A stretch of 64,000 bases of DNA, taken from contig NZ_JAGGOJ010000005.1 of NCBI RefSeq assembly GCF_018614575.1, positions 62,001 through 126,000 on the forward strand. The letters are read 5' to 3'. Shown here piece by piece: positions 37,401 through 45,528 of this stretch (the first letter of the stretch is position 1; every line of letters begins with the position of its first letter). The DNA is from Streptomyces sp. ISL-10. Its GTDB lineage: Bacteria; Actinomycetota; Actinomycetes; Streptomycetales; Streptomycetaceae. A model generated the notes under the pieces. That model saw nothing but the letters and a program-made list of their open reading frames with translations. It made no database searches and was not told where the DNA came from. The position numbers and the translations under genes are program-made.

Positions 37401-37626
37401 GCGTCAGGCGCAGCCGCCCGGGCGCCTGGGCGCGGGCTGCGGCGTCGGCGGCGTTCTGCGCCAGCTCGACGACGAGCCGGTCCCGGTAGCCGCCGAGCGC
37501 GAGGTCCTCTTCGGCGTTGGCGTCCTCACGGAAGCGGGCCGGGCTCGCACCCCACGCGTCGAGCACACCGCGCCGCAGCCGCGCCGTCCCGAACGGGTCG
37601 GCCCACTCGGTCGTCCTGATGCTCAC
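34483..37626 (-). CDS. Sacsin/Hsp90-type N-terminal ATPase, large protein
   Basis: This 1,047-aa protein starts with a GHKL/Bergerat ATP-binding domain like that of Hsp90 and sacsin: helix LVVELAQNAADAAARAQ, then ANTGAPLDATGVESLSTLRA, and the lid/glycine motif SVGRFGVGFAAVLAVSDEP. The remaining 850 residues have no motif I recognise; acidic Leu/Ala-rich segments recur. Actinobacterial genomes carry one such conserved protein, annotated as a sacsin N-terminal-like or Hsp90-like chaperone; its client is unknown. The GTG at 37626 has GGCGGAG upstream. It is next to DUF3027, as I recall in other Streptomyces. Confidence 0.85.
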   Translation of the reverse strand: MSIRTTEWADPFGTARLRRGVLDAWGASPARFREDANAEEDLALGGYRDRLVVELAQNAADAAARAQAPGRLRLTLRPGTGGEPTVLAAANTGAPLDATGVESLSTLRASAKREGHGTSVGRFGVGFAAVLAVSDEPAVLGRHGGVRWSLPEARELAWQAAQASPGLGDELRRRDGHVPLLRLPLPAEGRAPEGYDTVVMLPLRDGAAVDLVERLLAGIDDALLLTLPGLAEIVVETPDGVRELRRAEDGAYVRVDDSERGGRRWRVVSHAGAIEPALLADRPVEERLRPHWAVTWAVPVDAEGAPTGPGTAPVVHAPTPTDEPLGVPALLIASLPLDTTRRHPAPGPLTDFLVERAADAYAELLGDWQPVSTGTIDLVPGPLGKGVLDGALRAAILARLPRTAFLEAAVPPEGADDDSGLPGREAPRGLRPVEAEVLEGAGAETVTVLAEVLPSLLPAGLERRVELRTLGVARVPLTEAIDRLAGLEREPGWWRRLYDSLAGLDPDRLSGLPVPLADNRTTIGPRQTLLPLTDTPPHLARLGLKVVHPDAAHPLLEKLGALPATPRAVLTTPQVRAAVAASLDEGEVWDEEAESLDAEELAETVLALVRDAELEPGDEPWLGALALTDEDGELAPAGELVLPGSPFASVMRGGELALCDAELAERWGEQPLAACGVLANFALVRATDVVLDPDELEPREGDFAEPDDAGLLDAVDVWCEDVLDRLPETPVPPVATEIVAVRDLDLVDDDCWPQALALLAQPPLRDALTQPVRVLLPDGTTETVRPYTAWWLRDHPVLDGRRPAGLRAAGADPLLDGLYESADTTGFEDTQVLHALGVRTSVAALLDEPGGAAELLARLADPDRRVRADRLHALYTALADLDPEDVTLPDELRAVVDGEVVVVDAADAVVADTPDLLPLTSGLPLLPVAPSRAADLAELFQVRRLSEAVTAEVTTEGEEHEVPESVRTLLGPSTPATYVEHEELMAGGVELDWRRTPDGVLHAATLEGVAAALAWAAGQWPRRFEVAALLEDASRTAELERARWFDA

Positions 37627-37689
37627 GCTGTGACTCCGCCCTGCCGGTGCCGCTGCCCGCGGCTGCCTGTGTGTTGCTGCTGGGGCCGA

Positions 37690-38520
37690 AGGTACCGCGT
37701 ACGGAAGGGCGACAACGCGGGAGGCGGCGACGGGGGGCGTGCATTTGCTGCGGGGGCGTGCATTTCCAGCCCGCCCGGCGTTGCTCCCCGCGCAACGACC
37801 GGGCTGCCGAGCCCGTCGGCCACCGCGCCCGCCGCGCACTGCGGGAAACCCCACCCCGTCCGTTCGTTGCTCGCCGCGCAAGCCCGGGCTGCCCAGCCCG
37901 TCCGCCACCGCGCAACGACCGCACTACCCAGCCCGTTCCGCACCGCACGCCGAGACCGGGAAACCCCGCGCCATCCGACGCCACGCCCGCCGCCCACCGC
38001 ACGCCGAGACCGGGAAACCCAGCCCGCCCGGCACCACCCCCGCCGCGCACTGCGGGAAACCCACCCCGTCGAATGCCACGCCCGCCGCGCGATGCACGCC
38101 GAAACCGGGAAACCCAGCCCGCCCGGCACCACCCCCGCCCCGCACTGCGGGAAACCCACCCGCCGGACGCCACGCCCGCCGCGCGATGCACGCCGAAACC
38201 GGGAAACCCAGCCCGCCCGGCGCTTGAGGACATGCCCGCAGGGCATGCCATGCACCGGGCAGCAGCCGGGGCAGAAGGGTCCCCGCGCGCAGCGCCCCCC
38301 GGGGCTGCGGACTCCGTGCCTCGGACTCCCGTACGGCCTGGCGGCCCATGGGCGGAGGTCCACCGGCGCGGCCACGGGGCGTGCCCACAGCGAGGCTGAA
38401 AGCGCCCCAACGCATCCGGGCACCGGGCACCGGCACCGGCACCGGCACCGGCACCGGGCATCCGACAGCGATGCGCCCCGGGTCCGGGGACAGGGCCACG
38501 GCTCGGACATGGTCCCGTAA
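37690..38520. repeat. Intergenic repeat cluster, four near-identical units plus GGCACC microsatellite
   Basis: This gap of over 800 bp has no credible gene. ACGCCGA(G/A)ACCGGGAAACC recurs at 37947, 38001, 38096 and 38190 (offsets 54, 95, 94). The last three continue CAGCCCGCCCGGC. CACTGCGGGAAACCCAC alternates between them. The block ends with GGCGCTTGAGGACATGCCC near 38220, the core shared with the 22.8- and 41.6-kb repeats. A GGCACC hexamer microsatellite lies at about 38420-38458. Confidence 0.85.
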
Positions 38521-38544
38521 GGGCGGACCTGCCGGCCGGAGAGG

Positions 38545-39486
38545 CTACGAGTGGCCCAGGTCCTCCGACTCCGCGTCCGTCTCCGGCGACACCGAGCCAC
38601 TGTCGCGCGCCGGCCGCAGCGGGAACTCGTCCGCCGCCATCGAGTCGAACACCGGCGGCGTCGGCACCGGCGGCTTCGGCATCACGGCCGCCTCCGAGTG
38701 TCCGCCGCAGCCGTACGCCAGCGACACCACGTGCCCGTCCGCCGGCGAGAACTCGTTCGCGCAGATGCCGAACGCCTGCCGCAACGACCCCGCGATCGGC
38801 ACCAGGAAGCCGCACGTCACGCAGGCCGCCGGGGCCGCCTGCGCCATCGCCGTCTTCGGGCCGTGGGACTCCTCCCAGCGGTCCGCCGCGGTGTGCAGCC
38901 CGTACCGGGACAGCACCCGGGCCCGGCGCATGCCGAGTTCCTCGGCGAGCGCCGCGATCTGGCCGCGCCCGCTGCTGTCGGTCGCCTCGATCGCCGGCCT
39001 GCGGTCGGTGAGCTCGGCGTCCTCGGCGTCGACCCGCTCCACCAGGTCGTGCGAGGGCGGGTGCTCGGCGAGCACCGAGCTCGGCGGGGGCTCGTCCTCG
39101 CCGGTGTAGCCGGGCTCCAGACGCAGGTCGTCCGCCTCGGTGGGCAGCAGGTCCCCGGGCCCCATGTCGCCCGGACGCAGCCGCTCGCTCCACGGCACCC
39201 ATTCGGGAGCGAGAACGGCCTCCGGGCCGGGCAGCAGGACGGTTTCGTCGAGTGTGACGACCTTGGCCCGGGAGGCCCGTGCGACCGTGACGGCCCACCG
39301 CCAGCCCCGGTAGCCCGGTTCCTGGCACTCGAAGAAGTGGGTGACGACCCGGTCTCCCTCGGAGACGAGGGACACATGCTCGCCGACCACTCCCGGGGCC
39401 GCGGCCTCCTCGGCCGCCTCCCGGGCGAGGTCTACCGCCTCGGCGCACAGACGGTCGGGGGTACGGCTTCGCGTCGTCGCACTCAC
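38545..39486 (-). CDS. DUF3027 protein with C-terminal zinc-type cysteines
   Basis: This 313-aa protein has a DUF3027 core: HVSLVSEGDRVVTHFFECQE, GYRGWRWAVTVARASRAKVV and LDETVLLPGPEAVLAPEWVP. A C-terminal region with CVTCGFLVPI, GICANEFSPADG and YGCGGHSE could bind zinc through four cysteines. It is widespread in Actinobacteria with unknown role. GTG 39486 is the likely start. It is adjacent to the sacsin-like gene on the same strand but separated by 900 bp of repeats. Confidence 0.87.
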   Translation of the reverse strand: MSATTRSRTPDRLCAEAVDLAREAAEEAAAPGVVGEHVSLVSEGDRVVTHFFECQEPGYRGWRWAVTVARASRAKVVTLDETVLLPGPEAVLAPEWVPWSERLRPGDMGPGDLLPTEADDLRLEPGYTGEDEPPPSSVLAEHPPSHDLVERVDAEDAELTDRRPAIEATDSSGRGQIAALAEELGMRRARVLSRYGLHTAADRWEESHGPKTAMAQAAPAACVTCGFLVPIAGSLRQAFGICANEFSPADGHVVSLAYGCGGHSEAAVMPKPPVPTPPVFDSMAADEFPLRPARDSGSVSPETDAESEDLGHS

Positions 39487-39845
39487 AGGTCTCGCTTCTC
39501 TCCTACGCCGTCTCACGGGTGCGCTGCCGGGCCGACAGGTACCGGGCTGTGGGCGGAGCGGACCTGAGGGCCGCATCGACGTCCACGCCCGGACCGATCT
39601 GTTTCCGGGCACACCTGACGTCATCCATTCTGCGGGATGCCGAAGAGGCGCGCGGCCGAGAACAACCGCCGGTGGCGCGCTACGCACGCTACCCCCTTCA
39701 CAGCTCCCCGCCCACCTGCCCGTCCCAACACGGGACGAACCGACGGGCCGCGGTGTCCGCATCGCGGACGGGTTCGGGTTTCAACACGCCGTGGACCGAC
39801 GCGGATCACGGTTCGTGCGAAGGGCGCTTGGGGCACTATGACGAG
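39487..39845. other. Divergent 359-bp promoter region
   Basis: This region lies between the DUF3027 start (minus) and the MFS start (plus). I see no convincing -35/-10 pair. Small inverted repeats such as GTCCGC-ATC-GCGGAC (39758-39772) are present but weak. No coding frame here resembles a protein. Confidence 0.4.
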
Positions 39846-41195
39846 GTGGCAACCGCGAGGTCGTCCGAGGCGTCCGGGCCGCTCCGACGAGCGGGCCGGA
39901 AGGTCGGGCGTGCCCTGCACCTGCCCTTCACCGGCACGGCGCGCGGCATCCGCAAGGCGACGCACGCGCACGGCGCGGGCGAATCGGGCCTCGGAAAACT
40001 GATCGAACTGCACGCGGTCAACGGCGCGGGCGATGTCATGATCACCGTGGCGCTGGCGTCCACGGTGTTCTTCTCCGTCCCGACGGACGAGGCGCGCGGC
40101 CGGGTCGCGCTCTACCTCGCCGTCACGATGGCGCCCTTCACGCTGCTGGCACCCGTCATCGGCCCCCTGCTCGACCACATCCCGCACGGGCGGCGCGCGG
40201 CGATGGCGAGCGCGATGTTCGCCCGCGCGCTGCTGGCGGTGCTGCTGTCGGGCGCGGTGGCGTCGGGCAGCCTGGAGCTGTACCCGGCGGCGCTGGGCGT
40301 GCTGGTGTCGTCCAAGGCGTACGGCGTGGTGCGCAGCGCGGTGGTGCCCCGCCTGCTGCCACCGAGGTTCTCGCTGGTGAAGGCGAACTCGCGGGTCACG
40401 CTCGCCGGTCTGCTCGCCACGGGCATCGCCGCGCCCGTGGGGGTAGGGCTCCAGCGGATCGGGCCGCAGTGGCCGCTGTACGGGGCGTGTGCGCTGTTCC
40501 TGCTGGGCACGTACTGGGCCTTCACGATGCCTCACAAGGTGGACTCGGCCAAGGGTGAGCGCAAGGCGCACATGCTGACGCACGGCGAGAAGAGACCGAG
40601 CCTGCGGACGGTGGGTCCCTCGGTGCTGCACGGCCTCCAGGCGAACGCGGCGCACCGCGCGCTGTCCGGGTTCCTCATCTTCTTCCTGGCGTTCCTGCTG
40701 CGCGAGCATCCGCTGGGCGGCCAGTCGGCGGCGGTGTCGCTGGCGATGGTCGGCGTGGCGGCGGGCGTGGGCAACGCGCTGGGTACGGCGGTGGGCGCGT
40801 GGCTGAAGGCGCGCGGCCCGGAGCTGATCATCGCCACGATGCTGGCGCTGGTGCTGACGGCGGCGATCCTGGCGGCGGTCTTCTTCGTCGCGGGCCTGGT
40901 GGCGTTGCTGGGCGCGGCGGCGGGCTTCACTCAGGCGCTGTCGAAGCTGTCGCTGGACGCACTGATCCAGCGGGACGTGCCGGAACAGGTCCGTACGTCG
41001 GCGTTCGCGCGCTCGGAGACGCTGCTGCAGATGTCGTGGGTGCTGGGCGGGGCGATCGGTATCTCGCTGCCGCTGAACGGTTCGCTGGGGATGTCGGTGG
41101 CGGCGGCCATCGTGGCGGTGGGAGCGCTGTCGGCGGGCCGCGGCCTGCTCTCCTCCTCCCGCCAAGGCGACGCCCCAAGGCCTCGGGTGGCGTGA
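39846..41195 (+). CDS. MFS-family membrane protein
   Basis: This 449-aa protein has an unusual hydrophilic N-terminus of about 50 residues (Arg/Gly-rich, HLPFTGTARGIRKATHAHG), then about 12 hydrophobic segments. APVIGPLLDHIPHGRRAAMA is a typical MFS loop 2-3, and LSLDALIQRDVPEQVRTSAF matches late MFS loops. It is a conserved actinobacterial MFS protein usually found beside DUF3027. The substrate is unknown. The start is taken as GTG 39846; an upstream ATG at 39838 is in another frame. Confidence 0.85.
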   Translation: MATARSSEASGPLRRAGRKVGRALHLPFTGTARGIRKATHAHGAGESGLGKLIELHAVNGAGDVMITVALASTVFFSVPTDEARGRVALYLAVTMAPFTLLAPVIGPLLDHIPHGRRAAMASAMFARALLAVLLSGAVASGSLELYPAALGVLVSSKAYGVVRSAVVPRLLPPRFSLVKANSRVTLAGLLATGIAAPVGVGLQRIGPQWPLYGACALFLLGTYWAFTMPHKVDSAKGERKAHMLTHGEKRPSLRTVGPSVLHGLQANAAHRALSGFLIFFLAFLLREHPLGGQSAAVSLAMVGVAAGVGNALGTAVGAWLKARGPELIIATMLALVLTAAILAAVFFVAGLVALLGAAAGFTQALSKLSLDALIQRDVPEQVRTSAFARSETLLQMSWVLGGAIGISLPLNGSLGMSVAAAIVAVGALSAGRGLLSSSRQGDAPRPRVA

Positions 41196-41311
41196 CGGGG
41201 CCCACGCGGCCCGGGGGCATTTCGCCGCCCGGGGAGACATCCGGCTCCGCGGGGCCCGGGCCACCAGGTCTCGAGCGCCACCGCCGGCTGAGGCGCGCCC
41301 CGCGAGCATGC

Positions 41312-41780
41312 CGCGCCTCGCGACCCGGCCACCTCCCGGTGCCACAGGCACGCCATACAGGCGTGGCCGCAAACGCCGAACGGGCTGAACGCGCCCGAAG
41401 GAGCCCGGCAAGCGCGCCAAGCCATCGGCCCCGCCCCACCGACACGCGGCGACGAGGGCGTTTCCGGAGCCACGTTGGCGATTCAGGCGCGGGATCGGGG
41501 CCCAGCCCGCCGCACCGCACCGCGCCTCGCGACCCGGCACCGGCACGCCCTACAGGCGTGTCCTCAAACGCCGGACGCGCTGACGACGCCCCGCCGGGCA
41601 ACCCCGGCCCCGTCGGCGTTGGAGGCGCAGGGGCAGAGCCCCGCAACCGCACCGCGCCTCGCGACCCGGCACCGGCACGCCCTACGGGGGTGTCCTCAAA
41701 CGCCGGACGCGCTGACGACGCCCCGCCGGGCAACCCCAGCCCCGTCGGCGATTGAAGCGCGGGGGCACGGGGCGGAGCCC
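41312..41780. repeat. Intergenic tandem repeat, ~132-bp unit, three copies
   Basis: CGCGCCTCGCGACCCGGC starts at 41312, 41521 and 41653. The last two copies are nearly identical for about 130 bp and include CCTACxGGxGTGTCCTCAAACGCCGG in inverted orientation (41549-41574, 41681-41706), the complement of the TTGAGGACA core seen at 22.88 and 38.22 kb. The first copy is diverged. The 670-bp gap between the MFS gene and the DUF2771 lipoprotein holds nothing else I can support. Confidence 0.85.
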
Positions 41781-41865
41781 ACGCAAGCGCCGCGCGCCGG
41801 GCTCCGAGACACGCGCGCCCCACCCCCGCGCCGCCGCGCCCGCCACGCCCGATAGCCTTCGGACC

Positions 41866-42348
41866 ATGACCGTTGCGTTCTTCTCCGGCAAGCGCCGCCG
41901 GACCGCTGCCGCCCTCGGCGCTGTCTCCGCCGGGCTTCTCGTCCTCGCCGCCTGCGGCGACAAGCCGACCCCGCTCGCGACCGTGACGGTCGGCTCGGAC
42001 TCGGTCCACACCGAAGCGACCTGCTACAACGACGGCGAGCCGCTCAAGGAGTCCGAGGTGCAGAAGTGCCTCACCAAGGGCACCCCCACCAAGATCGAGT
42101 TCGGCGTCGACGACAAGGTCCGCATGGGCGTCGACCCGGAGATCGCCGAGAACGGCTGGACGCTGCTCTTCGGCGTCCAGCCCGTCGAGCAGGAGCCGTA
42201 CAAGAAGTCGTACCGGACCATTCCGGGCAACGCCTTCTTCTCCTCGCAGACCGGTGAGCCGACCACCAAGGCCGACGTCAACATCATGGAGACGAAGGGC
42301 AAGAAGGTCATCGGCATCTACCGCTTCCAGTTCGAGAAGGAGTCCTGA
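41866..42348 (+). CDS. DUF2771-like lipoprotein
   Basis: This 160-aa protein has a lipoprotein signal (RRRTAAALGAVSAGLLVLAA then C, lipobox LAAC). The extracytoplasmic domain has two further cysteines (EATCYNDGE, VQKCLTK) that may form a disulfide. The pattern VRMGVDPEIAENGWTLLF matches the actinobacterial DUF2771 proteins found before futalosine hydrolase. The function is not known. It lies 30 bp before mqnB and is probably cotranscribed. Confidence 0.85.
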   Translation: MTVAFFSGKRRRTAAALGAVSAGLLVLAACGDKPTPLATVTVGSDSVHTEATCYNDGEPLKESEVQKCLTKGTPTKIEFGVDDKVRMGVDPEIAENGWTLLFGVQPVEQEPYKKSYRTIPGNAFFSSQTGEPTTKADVNIMETKGKKVIGIYRFQFEKES

Positions 42349-42378
42349 GGAAGGGCTCCTGACCCGGAGGGCACCCTC

Positions 42379-43062
42379 GTGCGCGTCCTTGTCGTGACCG
42401 CCGTGGCGGCGGAGGCCGAAGCCGTCGCCACGGGTGACGCCGTCGTCCTCCCCGGCGGTTACGCGCTGACCCGTACGCCGTCGCTCGACGTTCTCGTCGC
42501 CGGGGTCGGCCCGGCCGCCGCGGCCGCGGCAACCGCGACCGCGCTGATGGCCTCCCCGGAGCGGTACGGGCTCGTCGTGTCCGCCGGCATCGGCGGCGGC
42601 TTCGCCGCCCACTGCCCGGTCGGCTCCCTCGTGGTCTCCGACGCGATCGTCGCGGCCGACCTCGGCGTGGACCTCGGCCCCGGCACCCCGGGCGGCTTCC
42701 TCCCCGTAGACGAGCTCGGCTTCGGCCGCACCGTGCACCTGCCGCCGGCCGGGCTCTCCGCGCGCATCGCGAAGGCGGTCGGCGCGGTGCACGCGCCGGT
42801 GCTCACCGTCTCCACGGTCACCGGCACCGCCGCCCGTGCCGAGGAGCTGACCGCTCGTCACCCCCGCGCCGCCGCCGAGGCCATGGAGGGCTTCGGGGTC
42901 GCCGAGGCCGCCGTCGCGCACGGCGTGCCGGTGGTCGAGATCCGTGCGGTCTCCAACGCCGTGGGGCCCCGCGACCGCGCCGCCTGGCGCATCGGCGACG
43001 CGCTCGGCACGCTGCGGCAGGCGTTCCAACAGCTCGCCCCCGTCCTCCAGGAGCAACCGTGA
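42379..43062 (+). CDS. mqnB: Futalosine hydrolase
   Basis: This 227-aa nucleoside-phosphorylase-fold hydrolase splits futalosine to hypoxanthine and dehypoxanthine futalosine in the menaquinone pathway used by Streptomyces. The PNP/MTAN-like features VVSAGIGGGFA, VSTVTGTAARAEEL, AAEAMEGFGVAEAAVAHGVP and EIRAVSNAVGPRDRAAW are visible. GTG 42379 follows GGAGGG. Its stop overlaps mqnD as GTGA. Confidence 0.94.
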   Translation: MRVLVVTAVAAEAEAVATGDAVVLPGGYALTRTPSLDVLVAGVGPAAAAAATATALMASPERYGLVVSAGIGGGFAAHCPVGSLVVSDAIVAADLGVDLGPGTPGGFLPVDELGFGRTVHLPPAGLSARIAKAVGAVHAPVLTVSTVTGTAARAEELTARHPRAAAEAMEGFGVAEAAVAHGVPVVEIRAVSNAVGPRDRAAWRIGDALGTLRQAFQQLAPVLQEQP

Positions 43063-43925
43063 CCCTGAAGATCGCCTACTCGCCCTGCCCGAACGACACC
43101 TTCGTCTTCGATGCCTGGGCGCACGGCCGCGTTCCGGGCGCCCCCGAGCTGGATGTGACGTTCGCGGACATCGACGTCACCAACGCATGGGCCGAGCGCG
43201 GTGGGACCTCCCCAGCGAACGGAGGGGAAGCGTTCGACGTGCTGAAGGTGTCGTACGCGGTGCTGCCGTGGGCTCTCGACGAGTACGCGCTGCTGCCGTG
43301 CGGCGGCGCGCTCGGCCGGGGCTGCGGGCCGCTGGTCCTCACCCGCGAGCCGGGGGTGGAGCTGACGGGGAGGACGGTCGCGGTGCCGAGCGAGCGCTCC
43401 ACCGCGTATCTGCTGTTCCGGCTGTGGGCCGCCGATGTCGTCCCCGGCGGGGTCGGCGAGGTGGTCGTGATGCCGTTCCACGAGATCATGCCCGCCGTGC
43501 GCGACGGCAAGGTCGACGCGGGGCTCGTCATCCACGAGGCCCGTTTCACCTACCAGCGGTACGGGCTCCACTCGCTCGCCGACCTGGGTGAGCACTGGGA
43601 GCGGACGACCGGGCTGGCGATCCCGCTCGGCGCGATCATCGCCAAGCGCTCGCTGGGCCCGGAGATGCTGCGCCGGCTCGCCGAGGCGGTGCGCACCTCC
43701 GTACGCATGGCCTGGGACGACCCCGACGCCTCGCGGCCGTATGTGCTGGAACACGCCCAGGAGATGGACCCGGCGGTCGCCGACCAGCACATCGGGTTGT
43801 ACGTGAACGAGTTCACCCACAACCTCGGCGACGACGGCTACGCGGCCGTGCGCGGACTGCTGACACGCGCGGCGGCCGAGGGGCTTGTACCGCCCCTCGG
43901 CCGGAATGCGCTGTCGTTCGTCTGA
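43059..43925 (+). CDS. mqnD: 1,4-dihydroxy-6-naphthoate synthase
   Basis: This 288-aa enzyme of the futalosine menaquinone pathway converts cyclic dehypoxanthine futalosine to 1,4-dihydroxy-6-naphthoate. The family signature KIAYSPCPNDTFVFDAWAHG is at the N-terminus, followed by DIDVTNAWAE and DAGLVIHEARFTYQRYGLHS, which has the catalytic histidine. GTGA overlap with mqnB shows translational coupling. Its last codons are reiterated in a downstream 28-bp array. Confidence 0.95.
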   Translation: MTLKIAYSPCPNDTFVFDAWAHGRVPGAPELDVTFADIDVTNAWAERGGTSPANGGEAFDVLKVSYAVLPWALDEYALLPCGGALGRGCGPLVLTREPGVELTGRTVAVPSERSTAYLLFRLWAADVVPGGVGEVVVMPFHEIMPAVRDGKVDAGLVIHEARFTYQRYGLHSLADLGEHWERTTGLAIPLGAIIAKRSLGPEMLRRLAEAVRTSVRMAWDDPDASRPYVLEHAQEMDPAVADQHIGLYVNEFTHNLGDDGYAAVRGLLTRAAAEGLVPPLGRNALSFV

Positions 43926-44024
43926 GCCGGGTCCAGTCTGCGCGTCGTCCCACCCCGGGCCCGGCCTGCGCGTTCGTCCGAGCCGGGCCCGGCCTGCGCG
44001 TTCGTCCCAGCCGGGCCGGGCTAG
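43909..44024. repeat. 28-bp tandem array starting at the mqnD tail
   Basis: Four units of 28-30 bp run from about 43909. The first overlaps the mqnD end (CTGTCGTTCGTCTGAGCCGG). The rest read TCTGCGCGTCGTCC..., CCTGCGCGTTCGTCCGAGCC and CCTGCGCGTTCGTCCCAGCC. The array ends in the stop of the convergent cold-shock gene (TAG complement at 44021-44023). Confidence 0.85.
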
Positions 44025-44404
44025 ACGTCCAGTTGGTCGGCCACCGCGCGCAGCAGGCCGGCGATCTTCTTGCCGTGCACCTTGTCGGGGTAGCGGCCGC
44101 GCTCCAGCATCGGCGTGATGTTCTCCAGCAGCGTCGTCAGATCCTGCACGATCGACGCCAACTCGTCGGGCTTGCGGCGCTGGGCCGCCGCGACCGAGGG
44201 GGTCGGATCGAGCAGCGTCACCGACAACGCCTGGTCGCCGCGCTGTCCCGCCACCACGCCGAACTCGACGCGCTGGCCCGGCTTGAGAACATCCACCCCG
44301 GAGGGGAGCACTGAGGAGTGCACGAAGACGTCGCCGCCGTCATCGCGTGAGAGAAAGCCGAAGCCCTTCTCGCTGTTGAACCACTTGACTTTGCCGGTGG
44401 GCAC
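44021..44404 (-). CDS. Cold-shock-domain protein with C-terminal extension
   Basis: This 127-aa protein has a full cold-shock domain (GKVKWFNSEKGFGFLSRDDG with RNP1, VFVHSSVLPSG with RNP2). An extra 55 residues follow the domain, predicted helical (ELASIVQDLTTLLENITPML), as in the actinobacterial CspB-like long form. It should bind single-stranded nucleic acid. The GTG at 44404 gives the canonical VPTGKVKWF start. A long 5' region (44405-44585) is shared with a divergent gene. Confidence 0.92.
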   Translation of the reverse strand: MPTGKVKWFNSEKGFGFLSRDDGGDVFVHSSVLPSGVDVLKPGQRVEFGVVAGQRGDQALSVTLLDPTPSVAAAQRRKPDELASIVQDLTTLLENITPMLERGRYPDKVHGKKIAGLLRAVADQLDV

Positions 44405-44585
44405 GTCTGTCCTCGTCCTCGTACTCGTCGGGCGCTGGAGGCACCGCATGTCGGGCGCCGAAAAACGGCTCTTGATAGCACTACAGCGGGTCGCCTGACC
44501 CGCCACCCCCAAGGCTAATGGCCCAGAGGCTGGTGACAAGACGTCCCCGATCGGTTCCTATGCGCAAGGGAACTACCCTGGCCGA

Positions 44586-44840
44586 ATGACTGCTACTCCT
44601 CCGGCCGCCGCGCCCGCCCCGGGTGACGGGCTGGTCCGCGTCGGCGGCATCGTGTTCGTCATCGGCGCCGTCGCCACGCTGGTCACCGTCGCCCCACTGT
44701 TCCTCGGAACCGAGCCGTTCCCGACGGTCGCGTACGCCGTGAGCATGCTGATGGGCGTCGGATTCCTGATCGCCGCGGCCGGGGTGATGCGGTCGGTCGC
44801 GGCACAGCGACGTCAGGCCGAATCCGCTCGGTCGCGGTAA
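44586..44840 (+). CDS. Small two-helix membrane protein
   Basis: This 84-aa protein has a Pro/Ala-rich head, two hydrophobic helices (GIVFVIGAVATLVTVAPLFL and YAVSMLMGVGFLIAAAGVM) and a basic Arg-rich tail. It reads as a conserved actinobacterial hypothetical. It diverges from the cold-shock gene. No function can be inferred. Confidence 0.75.
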   Translation: MTATPPAAAPAPGDGLVRVGGIVFVIGAVATLVTVAPLFLGTEPFPTVAYAVSMLMGVGFLIAAAGVMRSVAAQRRQAESARSR

Positions 44841-44889
44841 CGCCCGTACCCGGATTCGGATTCCGGGCGGCGTGCCGGCCGGGGCGGGG

Positions 44890-45519
44890 TCAGGACCTGC
44901 CGTGGGTCCGCAGCCAGTCCGGGAACGCGGTGAGGTCGTCCAGGATCACGTCCGCCCCCGCCTCGCGCAGTTCGTCCGCGTCGCAGGGGCCGGTCGGCAC
45001 GGCCACGGAGAGGGTGCCGGCGACGCGGGCGCCGCGTACGTCGCCGATGTGGTCACCGACGTACACGCTCGCGCCGTGTTCGCGCAGTGCCTCCGCCTTG
45101 GCCTCCGCCCACAGCCAGCCGACGACCTCGTCCGGGTCGATGCCGAGGTGGGCGAGGTGCAGCTTGGCGTTGGGCTCGTGCTTGGCGGTGACGACGATCG
45201 CGCGTCCGCCGAGCGCGCGGACCGCCTCGACGGCCTCACGGGCACCGGGCATCGCGACCGTCGGCGCGATCGCGTGCTCGGGATAGATCTCCCGGTACCG
45301 GTCGCCCATCTCCTGGATCAGCTCGTCCGGGAACCAGTGGGCCAGTTCCTGCTCCAGCGGCGGCCCGAGACGGGTGACCGCCAGGTCGGCGTCGATCCAC
45401 ACCCCGGTCTCTGCGGACAGCGCCCGGTAGGCGGCGTTGATGCCGGGGCGCGAGTCGATGAGGGTCATGTCGAGGTCGAACCCGACAGTGGGCGGCTGCG
45501 GTGCGGTCTGGGTGGCCAT
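44890..45519 (-). CDS. HAD-superfamily phosphatase (Gph-like)
   Basis: This 209-aa hydrolase has HAD motif I GFDLDMTLIDSRPG (nucleophile Asp), motif II VVTAKHEPNA (the conserved Thr), and motif IV VYVGDHIGDVRGAR. A helical cap lies between motifs I and II. It resembles phosphoglycolate/pyrophosphatase-type HADs. The substrate is unknown. ATG 45519 and ATG 45528 are both possible. Confidence 0.92.
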   Translation of the reverse strand: MATQTAPQPPTVGFDLDMTLIDSRPGINAAYRALSAETGVWIDADLAVTRLGPPLEQELAHWFPDELIQEMGDRYREIYPEHAIAPTVAMPGAREAVEAVRALGGRAIVVTAKHEPNAKLHLAHLGIDPDEVVGWLWAEAKAEALREHGASVYVGDHIGDVRGARVAGTLSVAVPTGPCDADELREAGADVILDDLTAFPDWLRTHGRS

Positions 45520-45528
45520 GCCGGCCAT

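Noticed and set aside
37947..38210. A possible CRISPR array (repeats at offsets of 54, 95 and 94 bp)
   Set aside because: The intervals are themselves repetitive and unequal, and the same sequences recur at other intergenic sites.
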